Positions 10,073 through 19,117 are shown, numbered from the stretch's first letter. The stretch is DNA of 64,000 bases from CAHJXF01 sp039936235 (GCA_039936235.1 JBDTIS010000141.1:15444-79443), one strand, 5' to 3'. The notes: generated by a model not told the origin, from the letters alone. Translations and numbers: made by a program.

Positions 10073-11197
10073 ATGCCCACCTCTCCCGTCCGTCCGCTGC
10101 CGCAAGTCGGTGATCCCGTCGCCTCGATCGATACGCCAGCTCTCGTGGTCGATCTCGACGCGATGGATCGCAACATCGCCGCGATGGCCGCATTCGCGCG
10201 TGCGAACGGCGTTCGCCTGCGGCCGCACGCGAAGATGCACAAGAGTGCTTTCGTCGCCGCCAGGCAGATCGCCGCAGGTGCCGTCGGCGTCTGCGTGCAG
10301 AAGACGTCGGAAGCCGAAGCGCTCGCCGACGTCGGCGTGGACGACATCTACATCAGCAACGAGGTCATCGCCCCCGCCAAGCTCGCCCGTGTGGCCGCGC
10401 TGGCGAAGCGCGTGACGATGGCGATCGCGGTCGACTCGCTGCCCGGCATCGACCGGCTCGCCGCAGCGATGCGATCGGCCGGTGCGACGATCGACGTGTT
10501 CGTCGAGATCGACGTCGGCCAGGAGCGTTGCGGCGTGCCTCCTGGACGGGCAGGCGAACTCGCTCGCCGTATCGTGTCGCACGGACTGCGTTTCGCCGGG
10601 CTGCAGGCCTATCACGGCGGCGCGCAACACCTGAGGACCTTCGATCGACGAAAGGCTGCCATCGCCGCTGCGATCACCGCGGTCCGCACGGCCCAGGCCA
10701 GCCTCGCCGCCGAAGGAATCGCGTGTCCGCTGGTCACCGGCGCGGGCAGCGGCACCTTCGCGCTAGAGACCGCGAGCGGCGTGTGGGGCGAGCTGCAATG
10801 CGGCAGTTACGTCTTCCTCGATCGCGACTACGCGGACAACGAGTCGACGCCTGGCGCACCGGCTTTCGAGCACGCGCTCTTCGTCAAGAGCCAGGTGATC
10901 AGCCGCGACGACACGCACGCGGTCGTCGACGCGGGGCACAAGAGCCACGCGATCGATTCGGGATTGCCGACCGTATGGGGGCACGACCTGACGTTCACGA
11001 ACGGCGGCGACGAACACGGCATCGTCCATGCGCGCGGTGATGCAGTACCGGCGCTCGGCGAGACGGTGTGGCTGGTACCGGGACATTGCGATCCGACCGT
11101 GAACCTGCACGACCGCTGCGTCGGGGTACGCGGCGGACTGGAGGGTGGTGCGGTCGAAACCGTGTGGGCGGTGGATGCCCGAGGATGCGTGACCTGA
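10073..11197 (+). CDS. DSD1-family PLP enzyme (D-threonine/3-hydroxy-D-aspartate aldolase or D-serine dehydratase-like)
   Basis: A 374-residue fold-type III PLP enzyme. The N-terminal alanine-racemase-like barrel carries the PLP lysine in RPHAKMHKS (Lys54). The C-terminal beta domain has GHCDPTVNLHD near residues 337-347, which in this family supplies metal ligands. Members cleave or dehydrate beta-hydroxy-D-amino acids (D-threonine, 3-hydroxyaspartate, D-serine); the exact substrate is not readable. The 875-bp stretch between this gene and the start of the sorbosone-dehydrogenase gene is mostly filled by the divergent DUF2231 gene, leaving a shared promoter region at about 9794-10072. Confidence 0.9.
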   Translation: MPTSPVRPLPQVGDPVASIDTPALVVDLDAMDRNIAAMAAFARANGVRLRPHAKMHKSAFVAARQIAAGAVGVCVQKTSEAEALADVGVDDIYISNEVIAPAKLARVAALAKRVTMAIAVDSLPGIDRLAAAMRSAGATIDVFVEIDVGQERCGVPPGRAGELARRIVSHGLRFAGLQAYHGGAQHLRTFDRRKAAIAAAITAVRTAQASLAAEGIACPLVTGAGSGTFALETASGVWGELQCGSYVFLDRDYADNESTPGAPAFEHALFVKSQVISRDDTHAVVDAGHKSHAIDSGLPTVWGHDLTFTNGGDEHGIVHARGDAVPALGETVWLVPGHCDPTVNLHDRCVGVRGGLEGGAVETVWAVDARGCVT

Positions 11198-11282
11198 TCG
11201 TGCGCGAGGCGTCGTCGAAGCGATGCCTCGGCGTCGCTGGTGATGTCGGCGACGGCCCGAATTCGGTTGCTAGAATCTGCCG

Positions 11283-11909
11283 ATGAAAATCGATTTCGTC
11301 TCGGACGTGACGTGCCCGTGGTGCGCCATCGGACTTAACGCCCTCGAACAGGCCCTTGCGCGACTCGACGGCACCGTGCAGGCCGACATCCGCTTCCAGC
11401 CGTTCGAACTCAATCCGCAGATGCCGCCCGAAGGGGAAGAGATCGTCGAACATCTGACGCGCAAGTACGGCCTGACGGCGGCAGACGTGGAGCGCAACAG
11501 CGAAGCGATCCGTCTGCGCGGCGCGTCGGTCGGATTCGTCTTCGGACAGGGCAAGCGCCGCCGCACCTACAACACGTTCGATGCGCATCGGCTGCTGTTC
11601 TGGGTGGGCATCGAGGGAAGCCAGCGCGCGTTGAAGCACGCGCTGCTGAAAGCCTATTTCACCGACGGCGAGGATCCGAGCAATCACGCGGTCCTGATCC
11701 GCGTGGCAGGCGAGGTCGGCCTCGATCCGTCGGTCGCGAAGGCCATCCTCGAGTCCGATCGCCATGCAGCCGAGGTGCGCGAGCGCGAGCGTTTCTACCA
11801 GGCGCTCGGCATCCAGTCGGTGCCGTCGGTCATCGTCGACGACCGACACCTGATCCAGGGTGGCCAGCCGGTGGAAGAATTCGAGCGCCTGTTGCGTCAG
11901 GTGGCCTGA
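11283..11909 (+). CDS. FrnE-like DsbA-family oxidoreductase
   Basis: A 208-residue thioredoxin-fold protein beginning MKIDFVSDVTCPWC, with the redox motif C11-P-W-C14. The FELNPQMPPEG segment, the helical insert and the C-terminal SVPSVIVDDRHLIQGGQP (cis-Pro loop) match FrnE/2-hydroxychromene-2-carboxylate isomerase-like proteins. No signal peptide is present, so it is cytoplasmic, unlike true DsbA. FrnE homologues act as disulfide oxidoreductases or glutathione-linked isomerases in stress response. It follows the PLP enzyme by 85 bp. Confidence 0.9.
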   Translation: MKIDFVSDVTCPWCAIGLNALEQALARLDGTVQADIRFQPFELNPQMPPEGEEIVEHLTRKYGLTAADVERNSEAIRLRGASVGFVFGQGKRRRTYNTFDAHRLLFWVGIEGSQRALKHALLKAYFTDGEDPSNHAVLIRVAGEVGLDPSVAKAILESDRHAAEVRERERFYQALGIQSVPSVIVDDRHLIQGGQPVEEFERLLRQVA

Positions 11910-12009
11910 TGCGGCGACGCCGTGACGACGCAACGTGCCGTCGCGAAAGACGAGCGCGGCGTGAGCGCCGAAACCGCAGGCGCTTCTTCGCGCCAATCCC
12001 TGCGGCTCG

Positions 12010-12441
12010 TTACAGCAGCAGGAGATTGTTCGGGGTCGCACCGACGACGGTGCTCATCGCGACCCGATGGTCCAGCGTGACGAGACAGCCGCCGTTGGCG
12101 ACGGCCAACGCGAGCAGGTAGAGGTCGGTGATCTGGTTGTGACCCAGCACGCGGGACCAGTCGACCATGCCCGGCGTTCGCAACGAGACGTTGTCGGGCC
12201 AGAAGGCATGGTCCAGCCCGACGCAGATCTCGTGGAGTTTTCGCGCGACGACCTGGAAGCCGACGGGGCCGAGGCGGCTGTAGCCCGGCAGGTTCAGGAC
12301 GCGGACGACGCCGTTCTCCACTAGCGGGCAGGTGGCGATCCGGAGCTTGCGGCGCTCGATGAAGGCCAGCGCCTGCGGGTGGAAGACATGGGCCTCGTCC
12401 AGCAGCGCCACCCAGACGTTGACGTCCAGCAGGTGGCGCAC
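12010..12441 (-). CDS. vapC: VapC-like PIN-domain toxin
   Basis: A 143-residue PIN-domain protein. The acidic metal-site residues are visible: LLDVNVWVALLD near the N-terminus (Asp6), Glu42 in PLVENGVVRV, and the pair around ITDLYLLALAV and LVTLDHRV. PIN toxins of this VapC subfamily are Mg-dependent ribonucleases that target tRNA or rRNA. It starts with GTG 3 bp after the stop of the VapB-like gene, the usual antitoxin-first order. Confidence 0.88.
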   Translation of the reverse strand: MRHLLDVNVWVALLDEAHVFHPQALAFIERRKLRIATCPLVENGVVRVLNLPGYSRLGPVGFQVVARKLHEICVGLDHAFWPDNVSLRTPGMVDWSRVLGHNQITDLYLLALAVANGGCLVTLDHRVAMSTVVGATPNNLLLL

Positions 12442-12444
12442 GAC

Positions 12445-12684
12445 CTAGAAGCCTTCCTGGTCCATCAGCGACCGGACGTGCTCGGGAGTGATCGTCTCAG
12501 GGCGGGCCGGCAACAGTGCGTATCGGGACGCGGGCTCTGCCAGCATCGCGCGCGGCCGTCCCTGCGCGACGATGCCCTGCCGCGCCAGCCGCGAGACGGC
12601 TTCGCCGATCGAGATGCGTTCGCGCTGCGCGTGCGCCTTCGCATAGGCGAACACGTCATCGTCGAGAGCGAGGGTGGTGCGCAT
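12445..12684 (-). CDS. vapB: VapB-like antitoxin
   Basis: A 79-residue protein whose N-terminus MRTTLALDDDVFAYAKAHA and RISIGEAVSRLARQG fit a ribbon-helix-helix DNA-binding domain. The C-terminal tail (SRYALLPARPETITPEHV) would wrap and neutralise the PIN toxin. It is the first gene of the pair and should autoregulate from the repeats immediately upstream. Confidence 0.85.
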   Translation of the reverse strand: MRTTLALDDDVFAYAKAHAQRERISIGEAVSRLARQGIVAQGRPRAMLAEPASRYALLPARPETITPEHVRSLMDQEGF

Positions 12685-12696
12685 GGCGGAACCATA

Positions 12697-12728
12697 GCAT
12701 CAATGCATCAGTTTCGCATCAGTGCATC
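12697..12728. promoter_or_regulatory. Four-copy GCATC repeat, putative VapB operator
   Basis: Four GCATC copies (the first three GCATCA, the fourth GCATCC) start at 12697, 12705, 12716 and 12724, giving the symmetric spacing 8-11-8 just upstream of the vapB start at 12684. RHH antitoxins bind short repeated half-sites in this position. Binding itself is inferred. Confidence 0.5.
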
Positions 12729-12819
12729 CGGTCGCGGCCCGGCGGAGTACGCCATGCGCTCCCACATGCCGGCATGGATGACAACCTGATGCAGATCCCC
12801 TCACGCAAGGCAGCGGACC

Positions 12820-13021
12820 GTGTCTGAACCCACCATCGATGCCGCGACCTTCGACGCACTGAAGGACCTGCCCGGCGACGAATTCGTCGACGAGCTGGTC
12901 GGCTTTTTTTCTCGAAGAGGCGCCCGACATGATCGGGGATCTCCCCGCATCGCTGACGACCGGCGACGCGTTCGGCTTCCGTCGCGCCGCGCGCTCGCCG
13001 ACGATCTGGCGACCGAGGTGA
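12820..13021 (+). pseudogene. Frameshifted Hpt (histidine phosphotransfer) domain remnant
   Basis: GTG at 12820 opens a reading frame (TIDAATFDALKDLPGDEFVD) typical of an Hpt domain N-terminus. At a run of seven T (12904-12910) the frame is lost. Removing one T restores the expected continuation FFLEEAPDMIGDL ... TGDAFGFRRAA up to a TGA at 13019-13021. The phosphorylatable HSLKSN motif that should follow FRRAA is missing, so even with frame correction the protein would be inactive. Hpt domains shuttle phosphate in multistep phosphorelays; no partner kinase is near. Confidence 0.6.
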
Positions 13022-13089
13022 TCGGGGCAGTCGTGTTTCCGGGCAAGACGATCGCCCGTTCGAGCGCACGATGACGCGGCTGCGCAGCG

Positions 13090-13749
13090 TCAGTCGCGAT
13101 CCGGCGCACCCAGCGGGAACAGCGGACGATACGGCCTCGCCTCGTCGACCGCACGCGCGTACGACGGCCGCGCCAGCAGGCGCCGTCGATAGGCGTGCAC
13201 GTTCGTCCATGACGTGGCGATCGGATGCGTCCAGTCCGCATAGAACAACGCGGGCGCGGCTGCGCAGTCGGCGAGGCTGAAGCTGTTCCCCGACGCCCAT
13301 TCGCGGTCGGCCATCCTGCCGTCCAGCCATCGATAGGCCGTGTCCAGCATCTGTCGCGCGTCATCGACGCCGAAGGGATCGCGCGATTCGGGAGGGCGGA
13401 TGTGGTCGAACACGATCCTCTGCTGCGGCGTCGAGACGTAGTTGTCGAAGAAGCGATCCATCATCCGCACGTCGAGCGCGGCAGCCGCGTCGTCGGGAAT
13501 CAGCCGCACCGTCCCCGGATGATGCAGTGCGAGATGCTCGATGACGATGGTCGCCTCGAACACAAGGCGACCTTCGTCGACGAGGATCGGGAAGCGCCGT
13601 AGCGGCCACAGCGCCGCGAACGCCGCCCCGATATCCGGCATGTCGGGAGACAGCATCCGGAACTCGAACGGCGTGGCGTTCTCGTAGAGCGCGATCAGCG
13701 CCTTCTGGCAGTACGACGAGAACGGATGGGCATACAGCAGCAGCGCCAT
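13090..13749 (-). CDS. Glutathione S-transferase family protein
   Basis: A 219-residue protein with the N-terminal thioredoxin-like GST domain (LLYAHPFSSYCQKALIALYE; cis-Pro in RRFPILVDEG; EATIVIEHL) and the all-helical C-terminal domain containing SGNSFSLADCAAAPAL. SYCQK at residues 12-16 is where the catalytic Ser or Cys sits in this group. The substrate is unknown. It lies 6 bp downstream of the VOC gene in the same operon. Confidence 0.9.
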   Translation of the reverse strand: MALLLYAHPFSSYCQKALIALYENATPFEFRMLSPDMPDIGAAFAALWPLRRFPILVDEGRLVFEATIVIEHLALHHPGTVRLIPDDAAAALDVRMMDRFFDNYVSTPQQRIVFDHIRPPESRDPFGVDDARQMLDTAYRWLDGRMADREWASGNSFSLADCAAAPALFYADWTHPIATSWTNVHAYRRRLLARPSYARAVDEARPYRPLFPLGAPDRD

Positions 13750-13755
13750 CTGCGG

Positions 13756-14223
13756 TCACCCGCCCATCTTCTGCATGCCCTCGATCAGCTGCTCGGGGGT
13801 GAAGTCGTGCTGGTGCGTGGCCATCGACCACTTGTGCCCGAACGGATCGACCAGCATGCCGTAGCGATCGCCCCAGAACATGTCGGCGACCGGCATCACG
13901 ACGGTCGCACCGGCCGCGACGGCTTTCGCGAACGCGGCGTCGACATCCTCGACGTAGACGTGGATCGTGACGGAGCTACCCTTGAGCGCCAGCGGACCGA
14001 GGGCATCCCACTCCGGCATCTCGTCGACCAGCATCAGCACCGAGTCGCCGATGCGCATACCGGCATGCATGATTTTGCCGGTCGGCATCACGAGCCGGGA
14101 CAGTTCGACGGCGCCGAACGCGGCGGTGTAGAAGTCGATCGCGTTCGCGGCGCCGGCGCAGACCAGATGCGGCGTCAGCGAGTGCATGCCTTCGGGGATT
14201 GCCTTGACGGGAGTAGCGGACAT
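13756..14223 (-). CDS. VOC family protein (PhnB/glyoxalase-like)
   Basis: A 155-residue single-chain VOC protein: PHLVCAGAANAIDFYTAAFGA, MRIGDSVLMLVDE, VTIHVYVEDVDAAFAKAVAAGA and WGDRYGMLVDPFGHKWSMATH. The pattern is the PhnB-like subgroup, often of unknown catalytic role, binding a metal or small hydrophobic ligand. It probably forms a two-gene operon with the GST downstream. Confidence 0.9.
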   Translation of the reverse strand: MSATPVKAIPEGMHSLTPHLVCAGAANAIDFYTAAFGAVELSRLVMPTGKIMHAGMRIGDSVLMLVDEMPEWDALGPLALKGSSVTIHVYVEDVDAAFAKAVAAGATVVMPVADMFWGDRYGMLVDPFGHKWSMATHQHDFTPEQLIEGMQKMGG

Positions 14224-14686
14224 CGCGGTTTCTCCTGAAAAAATGATGTGGGATAGCGATCCGTCGATCGACTGCGCGGGTGGTGACGAGACGGTGGGGG
14301 AGGCCGTGAGTTTCGTCGGCGTGGAACCGGAGGAAGGACGTGATCTTCCCGAATACTGGAATCGGCGGGTCTCCTGAATCGGCGGAAGGCGGCGACGGCC
14401 CGGTCTAGCCAGCCTGCCACCTCGTCGAACGAGTCACCGCAGAATCGACAGTCGTTCGCAGAAACGGGTCCTGATCGGCAAGGCGGCCGATCCTGACGGA
14501 ACGACGCGGGCGCCACCGATATAGAAGCCGGGTCGCGCTACGGGACGGCGCAGCGATGGGTCGTTCTGCTGTCGAGCGTCGCGGCGATGCTGCTGCAGAC
14601 ACTCGGCATGCGGCGCGGTCTGATCGCGCGCAAGGATCTCGCCCGCGCCTGCCGGGATCGCTATCGCGTCGGCTGAGCGGCGACGA
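14224..14686. other. Intergenic stretch without a supported gene
   Basis: No complete gene is visible in these 463 bases. The plus strand from about 14497 to 14678 reads as a GC3-biased, protein-like fragment (RYGTAQRWVVLLSSVAAMLL ... RACRDRYRVG) without a start codon. It could be the decayed end of a lost gene, but I cannot assign a family. Confidence 0.35.
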
Positions 14687-15643
14687 TCAGCGGTTGCGAG
14701 GCCTGGCCGGAGCGGCCCCGGCCTTCGTGCGCGGCGATGCCTTGCTGCTGTCGTCGTCCGGTGTCGGCATCTCGCGCTCGGCTCCCTTCAGTTCGCCACG
14801 GATCTGTCCGTACGCCAGCAGCGTGAAGACGACTGTGCCGCCGACCACGTTGCCGACCAGTGTCGGGAGGAAGAAGCGCGTCACCGCGTCGCCGAAGCGC
14901 ATCGATCCGTCGAGCACCAGGTATGCGGCTTCGACGGTGCCGGCGACGACGTGGTCGAAGCCGCCGAGCGCGATCAGGTAGGTCATCAGCACGATGATGG
15001 CGAGCCCGGAGCCTTCGATGCCGGCCAGGATCCACACCAGCGACGCGATCAGGAATCCCGACACCATCGCGCGCGGCATCGTCTCCATCGGCACGGAGTC
15101 GGCGAGATGTGCGCAGACCTCGTGGATCGCCTTCGCCAGTTCGGGCTCGATCGCGCCGCTGTGGCGCAGGAACACCGCGAACAGCGCGGCGCCGACGACG
15201 TTGGCGATCAGCACCACGGCCCACAGCCGCAACATCAGCAGCAGGTTGCGCAGGTGCGACTTCGCCATCACCGGCACGACGGCCGTGATGACGTTCTCGG
15301 TGAAGAGCTGCTGGCGGCTCAGGATGACGATCACGAAGCCGACGCTGTAGCCGAGCATCGAGATGATCGGCGACCAGCCGCCCTGCGGCAGATACCGCTG
15401 CAGCATCGCCGGCGTGAGCACCGAGAAGCCGATGCTGAGGCCCGCGACCATCCCGGACCACCATAGCGACTGCAGAGGCCGTTCGAGCTCTTCCTGGCCG
15501 TTGCGGCGGATGATCTCGAACAGCACCGGCGCCCGGTGCGGCATCTGGTCGCGGATGTGCGTCTCTTCGTCGGCGGTCAGTTCGACCGCCGATTCCAGGT
15601 CGGGGCCGTTCGGATCGGCGTCCTTCTCTTCAGCCGCGCTCAT
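14687..15643 (-). CDS. Formate/nitrite transporter (FNT) family channel
   Basis: A 318-residue membrane protein. A soluble acidic N-terminus (about 1-55) precedes six membrane segments of the FNT fold, with landmarks LWWSGMVAGLSIGFSVL, SRQQLFTENVITAVVPVM and LIANVVGAALFAV. It is closest to the YfdC-like branch with the extended N-terminus. FNT channels pass small monovalent acids or hydrosulfide. The C-terminal tail is Lys/Arg/Pro-rich. It stands 45 bp upstream of the thioredoxin-like gene's end and shares its strand. Confidence 0.9.
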   Translation of the reverse strand: MSAAEEKDADPNGPDLESAVELTADEETHIRDQMPHRAPVLFEIIRRNGQEELERPLQSLWWSGMVAGLSIGFSVLTPAMLQRYLPQGGWSPIISMLGYSVGFVIVILSRQQLFTENVITAVVPVMAKSHLRNLLLMLRLWAVVLIANVVGAALFAVFLRHSGAIEPELAKAIHEVCAHLADSVPMETMPRAMVSGFLIASLVWILAGIEGSGLAIIVLMTYLIALGGFDHVVAGTVEAAYLVLDGSMRFGDAVTRFFLPTLVGNVVGGTVVFTLLAYGQIRGELKGAEREMPTPDDDSSKASPRTKAGAAPARPRNR

Positions 15644-15688
15644 GAACGATCTCCCGGCAACCGCTGCGGCGAGGGTGGTCGACGTCCA

Positions 15689-16024
15689 TCAGCCGTCGCT
15701 CTGAGCCGAATCGGTCATCTCGGCCAGCGCCTGACTGATGACCCTCGCATCCGCAGGCCGCGTGACGCGCGCGACTTCGTGGCCGCCGACGAGGAAGATC
15801 ATGGTCGGCCACAGCTTCACGCCGAACGAGCGTCCGGTGGGCCGCCCCCTGCCGTCCTCGATGCGGATGAGTGCGACGTTCGGAAAGTCCGCGAGCGCAT
15901 TCGCGATCAGGGGCTCCGCAGCCTGGCACCAGTCGCACCGGTCGGTGCCGAACTGGACCACCACCGCCCCAGGCATCACATCGAGTTCCGCACGGCTCGG
16001 ACCGGGTGCATAAAGGGCTGCCAT
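15689..16024 (-). CDS. Thioredoxin-like protein
   Basis: A 111-residue thioredoxin-fold protein. The start at 16024 gives MAALYAPGPSRAEL. The redox motif is C30-D-W-C33 (GTDRCDWCQAAEPLI), followed by the cis-Pro loop VKLWPTMIFLVGG. CDWC differs from the CGPC of housekeeping thioredoxin, so it is a specialised family member. It is cytoplasmic, with no signal peptide. Confidence 0.88.
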   Translation of the reverse strand: MAALYAPGPSRAELDVMPGAVVVQFGTDRCDWCQAAEPLIANALADFPNVALIRIEDGRGRPTGRSFGVKLWPTMIFLVGGHEVARVTRPADARVISQALAEMTDSAQSDG

Positions 16025-16346
16025 CGTCGCTCCTCGTCTGGTCCGCGGCCGCCATCGGTCGGGACGATGGGGTCGATTATCGCGTGTGTCGCAGCGGCGT
16101 CCGAATGGCGTTCTCGTTACAACTGGACTTCCCCGATGGCCGATCTCACGCCGGACCGTCACCTTCCGGTTCCGCGAACTCGCTTTCGCGAAACGCGTGT
16201 CGAGACGCCGGCCCGGCGACCGTCGCTGCTAGGTCGTTCGCGACGCATGCGAAGGGCTTCTTCCGCGACGCATCCGTCCACACCTCCTGTCCAGGCGGTT
16301 CTTCCCCTTCCGTCGGGGCGGGCGTGTCGTGACGATGTAACGCTCG
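16025..16346. other. Intergenic stretch without a supported gene
   Basis: These 322 bases lie between the thioredoxin-like gene (start at 16024, minus) and the end of the carboxyltransferase gene. Short open frames exist on both strands but none shows domain-like sequence. It should contain the promoter of the thioredoxin-like gene. Confidence 0.4.
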
Positions 16347-18113
16347 CTACATGAAGCCCAGACGGCGCGCGATCCACGAGCGCGTGTCGGCCGGATCGAT
16401 CACTGCGTCGATCTCGAGTGTCGCCGCCATGTTCAGCGCGCTGCCGCGTTCGTATTGCGATGCGACCAGGCGCCGGTACAGCGCGTCGCGTTCAGGCCCG
16501 GCGGCGGCCGCCTCGAGCTCCTTGCGATAACCGAGCCGGACCGCGCCCTCGAGCCCCATCGCACCGAACTCGCCGGTCGGCCACGACACGATCGCGGAAG
16601 CCGCGTGGAAGCCGCCTCCGGTCAGCGCCATCGCGCCCAGCCCATAGGCCTTGCGCAGCACGACCGCGACCAGCGGCACGCGCAGTTGCGCGTTGGCGAT
16701 GAACAGCCGGCCCGCGTGCCGGACCTGTCCGCGCGCCTCGGTGTCGGGTCCGACCATGAAGCCCGGTGTGTCGATCAGCGACACGATCGGCAGTTCGCCG
16801 CGGTCGCACAGCGCGATGAACTGCGCGGCCTTGTCGGCGGCGTCGCCGTCGATCGCCCCGCCGCCTTCGGACGACTGGCTCACCAGCATGCCGACGGAGC
16901 GACCCTCGATGCGCGCGAGGAAGGTCAGGATCGCCGGTCCGAAGCGCGGCCGCAGTTCGAGCAGCGCCTCGTCGTCGACCAGCGTCTTCACGATGGTCCG
17001 CACGTCGTAGGCGCGGACGCGACTGAGCGGCAGCGCGTCGCGCAGCGCAGCCTGGTCGCCGGACGTCCACGACTTCGACGGCCCCTGCAGGAAGCCGAGG
17101 TACTGCTTCGCGACCGCCACGGCCGCCGCCTCGTCGTCGCACAGCACGTCGATGACGCCGTTGCCGTCGAGTACGTCGGCCGGACCGATCTGCTCGGGCC
17201 TGAACACGCCGAGGCCGCCGCCTTCGATCATCGCGGGGCCGCCCATGCCGAGGTTGCTGCCGCGGGTCGCGATGATGAGGTCGCTGCAGCCGGCCAGCGC
17301 CGCGTTGCCGGCGAAGCAGCGGCCCGCGACGATCGCGACGACCGGCACGCGACCCGACAGCCGTGCATAGCTCGCGAACGTCGGCACGTGCAGGCCGGCC
17401 ACGATCGGCATGTCGACGTCGCCGGGCCGCCCGCCGCCGCCTTCGGCGAACAGTACGACCGGCAGCTTCTCGACGTCCGCGATGGCGAGCATGCGATCGG
17501 TCTTCTGATGGTTTCGATGGCCCTGCGTGCCGGCCAGCACCGTCGCGTCGTACGCCATCACGACGCAACGCGTTCCGCCGATCGTGCCGATGCCGGTGAC
17601 CATGCCGTCGGCCGGCGTGTTGCGGATCAGGTCGTCGGCGTCGCGTCGCCCGCTCTGCGCGGCGACGGCGAGTGCGCCGTATTCGACGAAGCTGCCGGGG
17701 TCGCACAGGTCGGCGACGTTCTCGCGCGCGCTGCGCAGGCCGAGGGCGTGACGCTTGTCGATGGCGCGCGGCCGCGCGGTGTCGAGCGTGAGGGCGTGAC
17801 GCTCGAAGTGGGCGGCCAGCTCGTGGCGCAAGCCGTCGAATATCGCGTGCACGGCATGCGGCGCGGCGCTATCCGGGCCGGTGGATGCGCCCGCCGCCTC
17901 GATCCGCATCAGCACATCGTCGTTCTGGACCAGGTCGCCGGCGACGACGAGCACCTCGACGACGATGCCGTCGCATCGCGCGCGCAACTCGTGCTCCATC
18001 TTCATCGCCTCGACGATGGCGACCACCTCGCCGTCGCGGACCCGTCGGCCGGGGCCGGCCACGATCTCCACCACGGTCGCACTCATCGGAGTGCGGATCT
18101 CCTCGCTGCTCAT
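16347..18113 (-). CDS. Acyl-CoA carboxyltransferase with N-terminal biotin-carrier domain
   Basis: A 588-residue fusion. Residues 1-75 are a biotinyl domain with the EAMKMEHE motif (biotinylated Lys38). The rest is a carboxyltransferase with both crotonase-like halves (landmarks VVLFAEGGGGRPGDVD, GGPAMIEGGGLG, LIDTPGFMVGPDTEARG, RKAYGLGAMALTGGG). Such enzymes transfer carboxyl from biotin to an acyl-CoA. No biotin carboxylase gene adjoins it; the one at 35055 could serve it (inference). The order carrier-then-transferase in one chain differs from the usual BC-BCCP plus CT layout. The acyl-CoA substrate is unknown. Confidence 0.88.
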   Translation of the reverse strand: MSSEEIRTPMSATVVEIVAGPGRRVRDGEVVAIVEAMKMEHELRARCDGIVVEVLVVAGDLVQNDDVLMRIEAAGASTGPDSAAPHAVHAIFDGLRHELAAHFERHALTLDTARPRAIDKRHALGLRSARENVADLCDPGSFVEYGALAVAAQSGRRDADDLIRNTPADGMVTGIGTIGGTRCVVMAYDATVLAGTQGHRNHQKTDRMLAIADVEKLPVVLFAEGGGGRPGDVDMPIVAGLHVPTFASYARLSGRVPVVAIVAGRCFAGNAALAGCSDLIIATRGSNLGMGGPAMIEGGGLGVFRPEQIGPADVLDGNGVIDVLCDDEAAAVAVAKQYLGFLQGPSKSWTSGDQAALRDALPLSRVRAYDVRTIVKTLVDDEALLELRPRFGPAILTFLARIEGRSVGMLVSQSSEGGGAIDGDAADKAAQFIALCDRGELPIVSLIDTPGFMVGPDTEARGQVRHAGRLFIANAQLRVPLVAVVLRKAYGLGAMALTGGGFHAASAIVSWPTGEFGAMGLEGAVRLGYRKELEAAAAGPERDALYRRLVASQYERGSALNMAATLEIDAVIDPADTRSWIARRLGFM

Positions 18114-18184
18114 GCGGGCTCCGTCGCGCTGCACCTGAATCGCGCGGAGTCTCGCACAGCGGGTCGGACCTTTCGCGGCGCGCG

Positions 18185-19117
18185 TCAGGTCGCGCCGGGT
18201 ATAGCCGCCTTCGAATCGGTCGCGGCGATCGCTACCTGCAGCGACGGGCCCATGCCCTTGCGGTCGACACCCGGATAGAGCGTGACGTGCGGGAACGGGA
18301 TCTCGATGTTCTTCTCGTCGAACACGGCTTTCAGACGTCGCAGGTACTCGCGCCGCACCATCCACTGCGCGAGCGGCGCAACCCGGAAGCGTCCGCGCAG
18401 GATCACCGCGCTGTCGTCCCAGCGTTCCACACCGACGACCTCGAACGGATCGAGGATGAGATCCTTGAACGGCGCGTCGTCCCGCAGTTGGGCGGCCACC
18501 TCGGCCATCACGGCCAGGCAGTCGTCGGCGTTCTCGCGGTAGGCGACGCCGATGTCCATCACCGAGTAGGCGAAGCCGCGGGCCTTGTTGGTGACGGTCG
18601 TGATCAGTCCGTTGGGGACGAAATGCACGTGGCCGTCGTAGTCGCGCAGCCGTACGTGACGCAGCGTCAGGTCCTCGACGAGGCCGCTGATGCCGGCAAT
18701 GTCGACCACGTCGCCGGTGCGGATCTGGTCCTCCAGCAGCAGGAAGAAGCCCGCGAAATAGTCCTTTACCAGGCTCTGCGCGCCGAAGCCGACGGCCACG
18801 CCGACCACCCCCGCCGCGCCGAGGATCGGAGCGAGCGAGATGCCCACTTCGGCCAGGACCAGCATGAACGCGATGACGCCGACGACCAGCGCGATCAGAT
18901 AGCGGGTGACGCGGCCGAGCGTCTCGGCCCGCTTCACCGACTCCACGCCGCCCATACGTGCCGTGATGCGGATGCGAACCGCGCGGACCAGCCGTTGCAG
19001 GACGGCGATCGCGGCCCAGGCGAGGATCAGGATCAGGACGATGCGGATCCCCGACTTGATGGGGCCTTCCCAGCGCGACCAGTCGATCCGGTCGAGCATT
19101 GCCATGAGACGGTTCAT
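18185..19117 (-). CDS. Small-conductance mechanosensitive channel (MscS family)
   Basis: A 310-residue MscS protein. ATG at 19117 has AGGGAG 9 bp upstream. Membrane segments lie near residues 22-40 and 65-90. The pore helix TM3 is GAAGVVGVAVGFGAQSLVKDYFAGFFLLLE, followed by the beta domain motif IRTGDVVDI and VPNGLITTVTNKA. The channel opens under membrane tension to release osmolytes. A soluble C-terminal alpha/beta domain completes the vestibule. Confidence 0.93.
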   Translation of the reverse strand: MNRLMAMLDRIDWSRWEGPIKSGIRIVLILILAWAAIAVLQRLVRAVRIRITARMGGVESVKRAETLGRVTRYLIALVVGVIAFMLVLAEVGISLAPILGAAGVVGVAVGFGAQSLVKDYFAGFFLLLEDQIRTGDVVDIAGISGLVEDLTLRHVRLRDYDGHVHFVPNGLITTVTNKARGFAYSVMDIGVAYRENADDCLAVMAEVAAQLRDDAPFKDLILDPFEVVGVERWDDSAVILRGRFRVAPLAQWMVRREYLRRLKAVFDEKNIEIPFPHVTLYPGVDRKGMGPSLQVAIAATDSKAAIPGAT

